From assembly GCA_944388965.1 (NCBI GenBank), contig CALXKL010000002.1, forward strand, positions 186,001 through 250,000: a stretch of DNA of 64,000 nt, in the 5' to 3' direction. The stretch comes from an uncultured Spirochaetales bacterium. Lineage in GTDB: Bacteria > Spirochaetota > Spirochaetia > Sphaerochaetales > Sphaerochaetaceae. The position numbers and the translations under genes were made by a program. This document shows, piece by piece, positions 25,082-34,414 of this stretch; position 1 is the stretch's first letter; each line of letters opens with the position of its first letter. The notes under the pieces were generated by a model. It ran no database searches. It was not told where the DNA came from and was given only the letters and a program-made list of their open reading frames with translations.

Positions 25082-27442
25082 TCATACATCCATGTCGTCC
25101 ATGTCCGGCCGGAACGGATGCGTAGGGCGCACCCTCCTTCCCGGATCGCGGCGCTGGCGGAACTTCTCATCCCTCCTGTAGCGCCTCCTGTAGTACATCT
25201 TCCTGCTGCTGAAGAACGGGATGCTCTTTATGACGGAGGCCATGGCCTCCGGATCCTTGCTCGTGTACGAGTATGAATAGGAACCGTATCCCCTGGACTT
25301 GTTGCCATGGGAGACGATGACGGCGTTCAGACACGCGCCGATCACCTGGGCTCCGGCGTTCCTGAAGTCCTCTATCATCTCGACAAGAACGTTCCTGTTC
25401 GTTATCCCCGCCCTCGTCACGATGAGGACCTCCGGAGCATGCTTGGTCAAGGACAGAAGCTCGGATGCGAAAGCAAGAGGAGGAGCATCGAAGAGGATTA
25501 TGTCGTAGCGCTTTCTGAGAATGCCGACAAGAGATGCGAACCGGTCAGAGGAGTACACCATCGAAGGGATGGCGGGCTTCGTGCCGCATGGCAGCAGGTT
25601 CAGGCTCTCGACTTCGGCAAGAGGCTGTACGATGCACTCGTCCAACGGGATCGAGTCCATGACCACGTCCACCAGACCCCTCTCCTGATGCTCGAGGTTG
25701 AAGTACTGCTCGCAACTGGGCATCCTGAGATCGCCGTCTACGAGAAGGACGTTGTATCCGTTCTGCGTCAGTGCAAGGGCGATGTTGGCCATGACGGACG
25801 TCTTGCCTTCGTTCTTGTCGGTCGAGCAGACCGTGATGACGCGGTCATGGGCGCTTCTGCCGAAGATCATGTTGCTTGCGATCAGCTTGTACTTCTCGCT
25901 CTCGAAGCTGTTGGGTCTGGAGTACACGACGCTCTTCACGTAGCGGTCCCTCTTCTGTACCTTGAGCATGGGGATCCAGCCGAGGAACGGGACATCGGGA
26001 GGAAGCGTCCTGCGCAGATCGTCGCTGGTGAACACGCTCTGGTCGTTCAGTTCAAGTACAAGAGCAAGGCCCACACCGATGAATGCACCCAGGACGAACG
26101 CGACGGCAAGGACCATCAGCTTGTTGGGACTGACCGGATCGGTCGCGACAAGCGCCTGGTCGATCAGCACGACGTTGTCGCTGATCGCGGCATCGCGCAG
26201 CTGTGCCTCCTGCTCCATCTGCATGAGGGACACGACCATCGCCTGGTACACCTGCACATCGCTCTGCAGTGCGGCAAGCTGCATCTCTAGCTCTGGAATC
26301 GACTCGAGCGACTCGCCCGCCTTGGCTGCAAGCTCGTCGACCAGGGCGATCTCGCTCCTGCTGACAGCCTTCTGCACCACGGCCGAAGCGTACATCATGG
26401 CATCCTGTGCGCTCAGGGAGGACAGCTGCGAGACGACGGCCTGCTCCATGCTGCGTTCTATGCTCTGGAGTCTGTTGACCAGAGTGTAGTACCTGTCGCT
26501 CTGGGCGCTGGTGAGCGCATTCGAGGTCCCACCGGATGAAGAGAGCATTCCTGTGGAAATGGCCAGCATGTCGTAGCTGAGGATCTCCTCCTGGGCTGCG
26601 TATAGGTCGGACGACAGACGCTGCATCTCGTCACAGGCCATGATGCTTTCATAGGAAGGCAGACCGGAAGCCGCCGCGAGGATCGCATCGGCCTCGCGCT
26701 CCTCCAGCTCCAGTGGTGCCTTTCTCGAGACGAGGTAGTTGTAGTTTGCCAGAGACACCTGGCTGGCCTGTGTCGTCTGCAGGACTTCGTTCTCCCTCTG
26801 GAAGTCTGCAAGCGCACGGCTGGCACGCGACAGCTCGTCCTGGACTATCGGGATCTGGGACTCGACGAAGTCGATGGATGCGGAGGATCCGGTCTTTGCG
26901 AAGCCCGTCAGCACCTCGTTGAAAGCGTCCGCGACCGCATTGGCCAGGTCGCATGCGAACTGTGCGCTGGTATCCCTCGCGGTGATCTCGACGATGTTGG
27001 TGTCAGTGACGGTCGACACGCTGATCACGTCGCCAACGATCAGGCCCTGCGCCGTCATCGGCACCTCCCTGTCGCTGTAGGCCACCCCTTCGCCGTCATG
27101 GTATGTCGACAGGTCGAGCGAGTCGAGCGACCTCTGCACCGTGCGTCTGCTCGTGAGGAGGGCGACCTCGGTCGCTATCTCGGTCTGGCCGCTTCCGGAA
27201 AAGCCTGCGATGAGGCTGGTGAGCGACTCGCCATCCCCTCCTGACAGAGATGAGACCATGACTGTCGCCTTCGACTCGTAGACGGGGTCGGCGACGAACA
27301 GATAGCCTACCGCGAGCGCCAGGGCGACGATTATGAAGAAGGCTATCATGAACTTCTTTCTGAAGATGGCTACGCAGATGTCGTAAAGGGATATCTCAAG
27401 CTCGTCATCATGCGTCGCGCCGTTATGTGTCTGGTTTTCCAT
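25082..27442 (-). CDS. Polysaccharide co-polymerase / tyrosine autokinase (Wzc-like)
   Basis: A 786-residue inner-membrane protein. A Wzz-type chain-length domain is flanked by helices at about residues 33-52 and 455-475, with long coiled-coil periplasmic segments between. The cytoplasmic C-terminus (about 540-730) is a BY-kinase with Walker A STDKNEGKTS, Walker A' LLVDGDLR and Walker B IILFDAPP. A tyrosine cluster (GYGSYSYSY and MYYRRRYRR) for autophosphorylation is followed by a very basic tail of about 35 residues. It controls export and length of an exopolysaccharide or capsule together with the next gene, which is 12 bases upstream in the transcript. No glycosyltransferase is in the window. 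Confidence 0.9.
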   Translation of the reverse strand: MENQTHNGATHDDELEISLYDICVAIFRKKFMIAFFIIVALALAVGYLFVADPVYESKATVMVSSLSGGDGESLTSLIAGFSGSGQTEIATEVALLTSRRTVQRSLDSLDLSTYHDGEGVAYSDREVPMTAQGLIVGDVISVSTVTDTNIVEITARDTSAQFACDLANAVADAFNEVLTGFAKTGSSASIDFVESQIPIVQDELSRASRALADFQRENEVLQTTQASQVSLANYNYLVSRKAPLELEEREADAILAAASGLPSYESIMACDEMQRLSSDLYAAQEEILSYDMLAISTGMLSSSGGTSNALTSAQSDRYYTLVNRLQSIERSMEQAVVSQLSSLSAQDAMMYASAVVQKAVSRSEIALVDELAAKAGESLESIPELEMQLAALQSDVQVYQAMVVSLMQMEQEAQLRDAAISDNVVLIDQALVATDPVSPNKLMVLAVAFVLGAFIGVGLALVLELNDQSVFTSDDLRRTLPPDVPFLGWIPMLKVQKRDRYVKSVVYSRPNSFESEKYKLIASNMIFGRSAHDRVITVCSTDKNEGKTSVMANIALALTQNGYNVLLVDGDLRMPSCEQYFNLEHQERGLVDVVMDSIPLDECIVQPLAEVESLNLLPCGTKPAIPSMVYSSDRFASLVGILRKRYDIILFDAPPLAFASELLSLTKHAPEVLIVTRAGITNRNVLVEMIEDFRNAGAQVIGACLNAVIVSHGNKSRGYGSYSYSYTSKDPEAMASVIKSIPFFSSRKMYYRRRYRRDEKFRQRRDPGRRVRPTHPFRPDMDDMDV

Positions 27443-27454
27443 TTCGATTCATCC

Positions 27455-29008
27455 TCAGCTGGTCAGGTTGACGATGGAGGTGACTATTGTGAGGACCGTG
27501 GCGACAAGCCCCACGACCGACACCGTAATGCCCAGGTCGCGTTCGAACGTGGATACCTCCATCTCGATCGTCGTCTCGGCGAGAATCGGGCTGTCATCGT
27601 CCAGCCGCTCGCCATAGTTGTTGTAGAGCCTGTACTTCTCTATGCCCTTCGCGGCGCTGGACAGGCCTCCTGCCAGATTGACGTAGTACGCGATGTCCTT
27701 GCCCGGAACGTATGCGTAGGTGCCGGGGTTGTTCACCGCCCCGTTCACCATCACGACCTGGTTCGAGAATGGGATCGTGAAGCGGTCGCCGTTCTGCAGG
27801 ACGATGTCGCCATCCGGATCGTTGCCGTACAGCACGTTCCTGAACGATATCGGGTAGCTCTTGCCATCACGGGTCAGATAGCAGCCGTCCAGGTCGCTGG
27901 ATGCGGTGAAGTACGGGCTCATCTCGACCAGCATGTCCTCTATGGTCTCGCCGACCATGAAGCGGTAGAAGTACTGGCCTCTCACCTGCCCATGGATCGA
28001 ACCGGAGGAGGTCCTGGAATCCTCGGATACGAGCGCGCCGTCGAGCGTGACCGACCCCACGGGCAGATCGAGCGCAGGAACGCTGATGCTGTCCCCGTCC
28101 TGCAGGATGAAGTCGTCGCCGTATGCCACCTCGTATTCCCTGAATGTCCCGTTCTCGTAACGCGATACGGATATCCTGGACGTGTCTGCACTGCTTGTGA
28201 AGCCCTGGGCATACTCGTCCAGGAAGCCCGTGATGGTCGTCGGGCCGGACAGCTGGTATGTCCCGCTCCTCCTGACTCCACCGGAGACCAGTATCCTGGC
28301 CTGTTCGGGGTTGAACACGATCCTGTCGAGAGGACAGAGCAGCGGATCCTGGCTGGAATCGCCGCACATACGTGCCGCATAAAGGTCGTAGTGCCTTTCG
28401 CTGCCGTCGGACGAGATCACAGTGACGTCCCTTGTCGATGCGTTGTCCATGGCGTACCACGCCATGTCGGACAGTCTTGTAAGACCCCACGCCTCCACAT
28501 GGGCGCTGGTCTTCACCATCCCCGAGACATGGACGCTGAAGGCTCCGACCGCTGTGATGGTGAGCGTCGGACTGGAATATGGATAGCGGCTTGTGACGGC
28601 GGCCTCCACTTCGGCCTTGAACTGGGCGAACGTCCTTGAGGTTGTGTCGAACGAACCGATGCCGGCGACATTGACGGTCGGTGAATGGCCGATCTCGATG
28701 GCGATGGTCACCACCTGATTGTTGTAGATGTATGACAATGTGTATATGTCGCCTACGGTCACGGGGTAGCCGGCATCGCCCCTGGCCGCCATCAGCCTCA
28801 TCTGGGCGATGTCCGAGGCGTCGGCCTGCGTTGTCCGGGCCTCCATTCCGAGCTGCTGGGCATAACCGGCCCATGTGGTCTGCGTCAACATCTCTTCGGC
28901 CAGCGCGCCCTCTACGCGGGAACTGGTTATGACCTGGTTGTCGGCCCAGAGGAACCCGGTGGAGATCACGGCGAAAAGCAGCGCCACAGTCAGAATCTTC
29001 TTTGACAC
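27455..29008 (-). CDS. Polysaccharide export protein (Wza/SLBB family)
   Basis: A 517-residue exported protein. A signal peptide (SKKILTVALLFAVISTGFLWA) is followed by a Poly_export-like segment (YPVTVGDIYTLSYI) and at least two SLBB domains (ARILVSGGVRRSGTYQLSG and VVMVNGAVNNPGTYAYVPG). A hydrophobic helix (VSVVGLVATVLTIVTSIVNL) closes the chain. It would form the outer-membrane export channel partner of the Wzc-like protein. GTG 29006-29008 is preferred as start. The ATG at 29042-29044 lies inside the -10 box of the likely promoter, so cannot be used from that transcript, and AGGTAGGG precedes the GTG. Confidence 0.85.
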   Translation of the reverse strand: MSKKILTVALLFAVISTGFLWADNQVITSSRVEGALAEEMLTQTTWAGYAQQLGMEARTTQADASDIAQMRLMAARGDAGYPVTVGDIYTLSYIYNNQVVTIAIEIGHSPTVNVAGIGSFDTTSRTFAQFKAEVEAAVTSRYPYSSPTLTITAVGAFSVHVSGMVKTSAHVEAWGLTRLSDMAWYAMDNASTRDVTVISSDGSERHYDLYAARMCGDSSQDPLLCPLDRIVFNPEQARILVSGGVRRSGTYQLSGPTTITGFLDEYAQGFTSSADTSRISVSRYENGTFREYEVAYGDDFILQDGDSISVPALDLPVGSVTLDGALVSEDSRTSSGSIHGQVRGQYFYRFMVGETIEDMLVEMSPYFTASSDLDGCYLTRDGKSYPISFRNVLYGNDPDGDIVLQNGDRFTIPFSNQVVMVNGAVNNPGTYAYVPGKDIAYYVNLAGGLSSAAKGIEKYRLYNNYGERLDDDSPILAETTIEMEVSTFERDLGITVSVVGLVATVLTIVTSIVNLTS

Positions 29009-29042
29009 TTCGAAGTCCCTACCTATAAGAAAATGCTTTTCC

Positions 29043-29071
29043 ATCGTATCAGAGAAGCCATGCATAGGCAA
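29043..29071 (-). promoter_or_regulatory. Promoter of the Wza-Wzc pair
   Basis: TTGCCT (29071-29066), 17-base spacer, TACGAT (29048-29043). Initiation near 29036 gives a leader of about 27 bases containing the ribosome site of the GTG start. Confidence 0.6.
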
Positions 29072-29128
29072 TGTGTGGAAGGCCACGGCTCTTCCATTTC
29101 CCGACATTTGCGAATAAGATTCACCAGC

Positions 29129-29602
29129 GTGAAAGAGCACAAGACCAACGCAATGAGGATCCTCGAGCAACGGCACATTGAATACGAGGTCGTCGAATAC
29201 GAGGTGGACGAGGAGCATCTGGATGCCATGTCGGCCAGCAGAAAGGCGGGCCTCGACCCTGAACTCGTCTACAAGACCATAGTCATGACCGGATCATCAG
29301 GCCAGCTGTACGTGTTCGTCACCCCCGCCCTGTTCTCCATCTCGATGAAGAAGGCGCGCGAGCTGACGGGGGAGAAGTCGATCGAGCTGCTCAGGACGGA
29401 CCAGCTCCAGAAGTACACAGGCTACGTGCGTGGAGGATGCTCTCCGCTGGGCATGACGAGGAAATACCCCACATACATAGAGGAGCTGGCCCAGCTTGAG
29501 GACCACATCTACGTCTCCGCCGGACTCAGGGGGCTCCAGCTCCGGCTGAAGCCCGACGACCTGTGCGCGGCATGCGAGTGCGGATACGCTTCGTTCACCT
29601 GA
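29129..29602 (+). CDS. ybaK: YbaK/EbsC-family Cys-tRNA(Pro) deacylase
   Basis: A 157-residue trans-editing enzyme that clears mischarged Cys-tRNA(Pro). It begins VKEHKTNAMRIL, the usual start of the family, then has YKTIVMTG, VFVTPAL, KARELTGEKSIELL and GGCSPLGMTRKYPTYIEE, with the conserved Lys in the active pocket. The preferred start is the GTG at 29129. There is no ribosome site, and a TAAGAT box ends 8 bases before it. The reading frame upstream is not conserved. Convergent ridA overlaps its end by 8 bases. Confidence 0.9.
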   Translation: MKEHKTNAMRILEQRHIEYEVVEYEVDEEHLDAMSASRKAGLDPELVYKTIVMTGSSGQLYVFVTPALFSISMKKARELTGEKSIELLRTDQLQKYTGYVRGGCSPLGMTRKYPTYIEELAQLEDHIYVSAGLRGLQLRLKPDDLCAACECGYASFT

Positions 29603-29984
29603 CGGCGATCACCTCGATCTCGACCTTGACGTCCTTGGGAAGACGTGCGACCTGGACCGCCGAGCGGGCGGGAAGCACAGGGGAGTCCCTGAACGCCTCG
29701 GCATACACCTCGTTCACTGATGCGAAGTCGTTCATGTCGGCAAGGAAGACCGTCGCCTTGACAACCCTCGTCAGGTCGAGCCCTGCCTCGCCAAGCACCT
29801 GGCGGATGTTGGAAAAGCACCTTGCCGCCTGCTGTGCCGCACTCGTCCCGTCGATGGCGCCGGTGGCCGGATCCACCGGAATCTGTCCGGATGCGAATAC
29901 GAAGTCGCCGACCGATACGGCCTGGCTGTAGGGTCCGATGGCCGCAGGGGCCTTGTCCGTCTGTATTCCGACAATCTTGTTCAT
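29595..29984 (-). CDS. ridA: RidA-family enamine/imine deaminase
   Basis: A 129-residue Rid protein which hydrolyses reactive enamines made by PLP enzymes. It has IGPYSQAV, VFASGQIPVDP, the conserved Arg in LPARSAVQVARLPKD and the C-terminal VEIEVIAV. It is the last gene of the prs-aminotransferase run; a PLP aminotransferase is encoded four genes upstream, which is a reasonable functional link. GAGGAGAGG serves as ribosome site 5-8 bases before the ATG. Confidence 0.93.
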   Translation of the reverse strand: MNKIVGIQTDKAPAAIGPYSQAVSVGDFVFASGQIPVDPATGAIDGTSAAQQAARCFSNIRQVLGEAGLDLTRVVKATVFLADMNDFASVNEVYAEAFRDSPVLPARSAVQVARLPKDVKVEIEVIAVR

Positions 29985-29998
29985 GACGTCCTCTCCTC

Positions 29999-30643
29999 TC
30001 ATTTCTCCACAAGCGGGACCAGGTCCCGGCATCTGTCTATCAGTGTACCATATTCCAGCTGTGCACCCTTCTCGAATCCGAAGCCCCAGCTGACTCCGAC
30101 GAAGGGCACGCCGACGCTTCTGGCTCCGTCGAGGTCGTTCACCGTGTCGCCGACCATGAGGGTGCCGGACACGGATGACCCCAGATCGTCCATGGCAAGA
30201 CGAATGCAGTCGGCCTTCGTCAGCCTGCCTCCCTCGTCCGTCCCACGCACCGTGTCGAACAGTCCCGTCATGCCCTTCTCGACGAAGATCATTTTGGCGA
30301 GCTTTTCGTACTTGAGCGTGCACACCCCGGTCTTCACCCCGCTGGAGCGCAGGTGGAGTATCACATCCTCGAGTCCGGCATACATGTGGCACAGATGCAT
30401 TCCGACCTTCTCGTACTCCTTGCGGTAGACCTCGACGCACCTGTCGAGGAGAGCCTCGTCCTGGTAGCCGTAGACGATCCTGAAGCAGTCCTTCAGCGGA
30501 GGGCCGACGAAACGACGCATCCAGATCTCGTCGTGACACGGTTCGAGACCGAGTGCGGCGACCGTGTAGTTCGCCGTATGGAATATGCCCTCGCTGGTGT
30601 CCATCAGCGTACCGTCGAGGTCGAACAGCACTGCTTCCATCAT
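29999..30643 (-). CDS. HAD phosphatase, phosphoglycolate-phosphatase-like
   Basis: A 214-residue HAD hydrolase with complete catalytic motifs: FDLDGTLMD (nucleophile and acid/base Asp), GVCTLKYEK, a Lys in LTKAD and VGDTVNDLDGA. The cap is the C1 helical type (FVGPPLKDCFRIVYG). The closest groups are phosphoglycolate phosphatase and PpaX-like enzymes; the real substrate is not predictable. ATG overlaps the IMPase-like stop by 4 bases, so translation is coupled. Confidence 0.87.
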   Translation of the reverse strand: MMEAVLFDLDGTLMDTSEGIFHTANYTVAALGLEPCHDEIWMRRFVGPPLKDCFRIVYGYQDEALLDRCVEVYRKEYEKVGMHLCHMYAGLEDVILHLRSSGVKTGVCTLKYEKLAKMIFVEKGMTGLFDTVRGTDEGGRLTKADCIRLAMDDLGSSVSGTLMVGDTVNDLDGARSVGVPFVGVSWGFGFEKGAQLEYGTLIDRCRDLVPLVEK

Positions 30644-31401
30644 AGTTCAAGGACCTCCTCAATGCGCTCGCCTGCGTAGGCGCCGGAGACGACGAGGATG
30701 TTCGTCAGGTCCCCTTCCGTCCGGGTGATGCAGCTGCAGCCGGCCTCCTGTGCTATCAGCATGGCGGCGGCGTAGTCGTAGTAGTGGAGATACCACTCGT
30801 AATACATCGAGGCGCGTCCGCATGCAACATAGCAGGTGCTCATTGCGGCGGAACCAATCGAACGGGTGTCGCTCACCATGGCGTATATCCTGCGCTCATT
30901 GGCCCAGAAACGCTCAAGGCTCTCATGTCTGCGATGTGGAGGAACGACCAGTGCGACGCTCTTCTCGAAGGGGACGGAGGTTCCTGAAAGCCTCGTCCGG
31001 CCAAGATACGCTCCGCATCCGGCCCTTGCGTGGAAAAGCTCGTCGTAGACCGGGTTGTATACGGCTCCTGCCACCAGCTTTCCGTCCTTCTCCAGCGCGA
31101 CTGATATGCAGTAGAGCGGAAATGAGTTCATGAAGTCGACGGTGCCGTCTATCGGATCGATCACCCACACATAGCCGTCAAGGGAATCCATCGTGCCGTA
31201 CTCCTCGCCCAGCACGCCGTCGTCGGGATACAGTTCACCTATCGTGGAGCGGATGAAGGTCTCGACCCTGCGGTCCGCCTGGGTCACATAGTCGTTGACA
31301 CCCTTGGCCTCGACGCCGACCGGCGAATGCGACAGATCCAGGGCCAGAGAGCCGGCCTTCCTGATCATCTCCAGCATCGTCTCGTATCGACATGCGCTCA
31401 T
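30640..31401 (-). CDS. Inositol-monophosphatase-family phosphatase
   Basis: A 253-residue Mg2+-dependent phosphatase. The metal motifs GEEYGTMDSL, WVIDPIDGTVDFM and the late YYDYAAAMLIAQEAG (in place of the usual WDxAAG) define the family. CysQ, SuhB or a histidinol-phosphatase of this fold are alternatives. The last motif reads HYYDYAAA rather than W-D, but the Asp is present. It overlaps both neighbours by 4 bases, so it is tightly coupled to the large acidic protein and the HAD gene. Confidence 0.88.
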   Translation of the reverse strand: MSACRYETMLEMIRKAGSLALDLSHSPVGVEAKGVNDYVTQADRRVETFIRSTIGELYPDDGVLGEEYGTMDSLDGYVWVIDPIDGTVDFMNSFPLYCISVALEKDGKLVAGAVYNPVYDELFHARAGCGAYLGRTRLSGTSVPFEKSVALVVPPHRRHESLERFWANERRIYAMVSDTRSIGSAAMSTCYVACGRASMYYEWYLHYYDYAAAMLIAQEAGCSCITRTEGDLTNILVVSGAYAGERIEEVLEL

Positions 31402-34370
31402 CTGTGCATGTCCTTCTTCAGCTCCTCTCCGAGCACCTTCACGATCTTCAGGTCCGACGACGAGAACGACTCCATGGCGATCTCGTCGCACCATGCGAAC
31501 ACAAGATCCTCCCTGCTGTCATAGCTGAGAAGCGCGAACGACCAGCTGTCGGCGCCTCTGGCATACATCTGGGCTCCTGCGTTGTTGCGGATCTCCATGC
31601 GTCTCAGATCGTCGAAGCGCTCTGAGCCCGTGACCACCAGGGACAGACCGGCTGACGGGACGACGAGCATCTTGTCCCTTCCCTCGCTTCTCGAGGCCGT
31701 GACGGCCTTCCTTATCGCATCGTCCATGGCTGCAAGAGTATCATTGTCCGCCCTCTCCACGAGCGAGAGGAACGAACCGAGGGGCCGGTCCCCCATGGCC
31801 CTCAATATCGCGGCTATGGACACCGGCAGATGCGACATGTCGTACCCTTCCTGCCCGGCCGCGGCCGTTTCATCATCCTGAACGAATTCCGCCGTGCCGC
31901 CGTAGGAGGCGTCATCCTCCACGACGATGTCGTCATCTGTGCCGGAGAGGACCTCGTCGAGTCCGCCGGCGAGCATGTCCTCCTCCTGCTCTGCCTCCTG
32001 GCTCTCCTCGCTCTCCTGGCTCGACAGCGTCGCCTCCTCTCTTTCGGCCGTCTCGGGGTCGACATCCTCATCCGGATCGTCGTCGACGATGGCAGGCGGC
32101 TCATCATCGGCCTCGTCGGCCTCCTCTTCCTCGCTCGCCTCAACCACATCGGCCCCGCGACATGCGACATCGCAATCGGGTCCGTCATCTGCAGACGGAG
32201 TCTCGTCTTCATCATCCAGCGCACCGGCCTCGCGTGGAAGGCCTTGTACAGATACGGATACCGGACCTTCGGAATGCAAGTCGCATTCATCAGGATCGAC
32301 ACCGTCCTCCGCGACCAGGTCGCAGGTGTCCTCCTCTATCATGTCATTGCCGACCAGGTCGTCCTCGTCAGGACATCCATCACATGCGACTGCGGGGTTG
32401 CCGTCATCGTCGAAGAGCCTGAGCTGGTCAGGGTCGTCGTAGGGGACGTAGCATACATCGTCGTCCTCCACGTCATCCTCCATGTACTCCTCGTCCTCGC
32501 CGAGCACGGCGGGTTCTTCCTCTTCGGCCAGATCCTCGACGTCGTCTTCCACATCGTCATCTCCGACCTCGTCCCCGTCATCGTCGAGCAGCATGAAGGA
32601 ATCCTCCTCGACATCGCCACCATCGTCGTCATCGCCCAGGGGACCGTCTTCCGGAAGGAAGTCGTCGCTCTCGAGTTCGTCGAGCTCCTCGGTCACAGGC
32701 TCTTCGGCCATGCCCTCGGGAAGTTCGTACAGGGAGATGTCCTCCACCTTCGCCGTCGGGGGCATGTCCTCGTCGGGAACATCGGCTGCATCCTCGGCCT
32801 CGAAGCGCGCCTCCAGCATGCGCGCCTTCTCGTCATCGTCGGCCCTGTCGTATTCGCTGTCGTCGTCGCTGAGGACCTGCGCCGGAACATCGTCCAGAGG
32901 AACGTCCCACGAGGACTGGGAATCGTCGACCTCCTCTGAGAAGACGTCGTCGAACTCCTCTTCATCCGGGTAGTCTTCCCTGTCGTCCAGACGGAAGACG
33001 GTCCGGTAGAACGCATCACAGCTCTCGTCACAGGAGCATAGGGCGGCCAATGCCGCCAGGGAGATCCTCCATACGTCATCCCTGACCTTCTCAAGGGGTG
33101 CGCACGTATCGGGATCGACGAACAGCTGGACATGACCAAGTGCAGGACGGATGGCCTCCTCGGACCGCCTCCTGTCCATCCTGGTGGCGAAGACCTCCGG
33201 ATACATGTATGCATTGACGAAGCGCAGACTGGAGAGTCTGATCACGTCTATCTTGTAGCCCTTGTAGGTGTACACGTCCTCCACATCGCTCTGTCTGAAA
33301 AGATAGAGCACGAAGTGGTTGAACAGCCTGTCCATCTTCGATGAGCTGGCAGGCTTGACACCCGCGTCCTGCATGACGCGCCTGATGGAATGGAGGATGA
33401 ACGAAAAGAGCGAAGGACCGAGGAAACAGTAGTAGCGGTCCGCGAAGCGTACGAAAGGATGGAGGGCCGCGCTGAGGAATCCGTCCTCGATGACGTCATC
33501 CCGGCTGGAGGCAGAGGAGCTGAACATTCGGCAGGTGTCGCTGGACATGAGACTGGCCATCTCCACGGAGAAGATCTCATAGCCGTTGGCCTTGGCCCCA
33601 AGGGCCTCGAGCCGTGGCCTGTAGCCGCCCTTTGCGACGACCTCGTCGACGGCCAGCTGTCTGGTCAGCATGCTCTTCTCCGCCTGGAGGGAGGCGACCT
33701 TATCCCTGATCTCGTCGTTCAGGCGCCTGGTCTCTTCGACCAGATCCCCTATCCCGTCCATCATCGTCGAGCATATGACGGAAAGGTCCTTCACAAGAGA
33801 ATCGCTGTCCGTATGGAACACGTCGGCGACCATCTGCTCGTCACCTACGAAGACGGACTCGAACAGGAAGCGGAAGGCCTCCATGTCCTGTCGTGAGACG
33901 TCGTAGCCGAAAAGCTGCAGGAACAGTCTCTCCCTGTAGGCGATGAAGTCGGAGGATGGGACCTGCCCCTGTCTGACCGCAAGCACGGCCCTGCATTCGA
34001 CAAGTCTCACAAGACGGCGCACGGCATCGTCGGCCAGGCTCCTCAGCCTCTGCCAGTCCTTGGTGCGGATCTCCTGCTGCGACGAGAAGCCGCCTTCGCC
34101 GTCATAGTATCTGCTGGTGAATATCGACTGGAGAAGCACGGGAAGGATCCTCGCACCGGCCAGTGCCATGGCGTCGGCCTTGCCGCCGCTCTCGACCTCG
34201 TAGCGATGCCAGGCGGCCCTGGACAGGATCGCCAGCGGGTAGTACCGCTTCATGATGGATGCCATCGAATGGAAGTCGTTGACCAGGAAGTTCATGGCCT
34301 CCTGACTGTTCCTTCTTGCCTTCTCCTCACGGATCGACAGCGCACTGTCGTCGTTCGCGAATACGCTCAC
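31398..34370 (-). CDS. Large three-part protein with a long acidic middle, function unknown
   Basis: A 990-residue protein with GTG start (34368-34370) and AAGGG upstream. Residues 1 to about 455 are a globular, mostly helical region (IREEKARRNSQEAMNFLVNDF, a coiled-coil-like stretch near 205-235, and FFLYLFRQ-like helices). Residues about 460-840 are a low-complexity tract dominated by Asp and Glu, with scattered Val, Pro and single Cys. Residues about 840-990 form a second compact domain (MSHLPVSIAAILRAMGDRPLG onwards). No signal peptide, no clear membrane helix, no recognised catalytic motif. It is tightly coupled to IMPase-like and HAD genes. The sequence does not show a function; a cytoplasmic scaffold is conceivable. 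Confidence 0.75.
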   Translation of the reverse strand: MSVFANDDSALSIREEKARRNSQEAMNFLVNDFHSMASIMKRYYPLAILSRAAWHRYEVESGGKADAMALAGARILPVLLQSIFTSRYYDGEGGFSSQQEIRTKDWQRLRSLADDAVRRLVRLVECRAVLAVRQGQVPSSDFIAYRERLFLQLFGYDVSRQDMEAFRFLFESVFVGDEQMVADVFHTDSDSLVKDLSVICSTMMDGIGDLVEETRRLNDEIRDKVASLQAEKSMLTRQLAVDEVVAKGGYRPRLEALGAKANGYEIFSVEMASLMSSDTCRMFSSSASSRDDVIEDGFLSAALHPFVRFADRYYCFLGPSLFSFILHSIRRVMQDAGVKPASSSKMDRLFNHFVLYLFRQSDVEDVYTYKGYKIDVIRLSSLRFVNAYMYPEVFATRMDRRRSEEAIRPALGHVQLFVDPDTCAPLEKVRDDVWRISLAALAALCSCDESCDAFYRTVFRLDDREDYPDEEEFDDVFSEEVDDSQSSWDVPLDDVPAQVLSDDDSEYDRADDDEKARMLEARFEAEDAADVPDEDMPPTAKVEDISLYELPEGMAEEPVTEELDELESDDFLPEDGPLGDDDDGGDVEEDSFMLLDDDGDEVGDDDVEDDVEDLAEEEEPAVLGEDEEYMEDDVEDDDVCYVPYDDPDQLRLFDDDGNPAVACDGCPDEDDLVGNDMIEEDTCDLVAEDGVDPDECDLHSEGPVSVSVQGLPREAGALDDEDETPSADDGPDCDVACRGADVVEASEEEEADEADDEPPAIVDDDPDEDVDPETAEREEATLSSQESEESQEAEQEEDMLAGGLDEVLSGTDDDIVVEDDASYGGTAEFVQDDETAAAGQEGYDMSHLPVSIAAILRAMGDRPLGSFLSLVERADNDTLAAMDDAIRKAVTASRSEGRDKMLVVPSAGLSLVVTGSERFDDLRRMEIRNNAGAQMYARGADSWSFALLSYDSREDLVFAWCDEIAMESFSSSDLKIVKVLGEELKKDMHR

Positions 34371-34414
34371 CTGATATTCCCTTCCCTATGCATGTGGATT
34401 ATCTTCCGAAAAGG

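Noticed and set aside
31830-32939. Hydrophobic 369-codon frame on the plus strand that looks like a membrane protein
   Set aside because: It is the antisense of GAC/GAG-rich codons in the acidic middle of the 990-residue protein, which read as Val/Ile/Leu on the other strand. No ribosome site or promoter.
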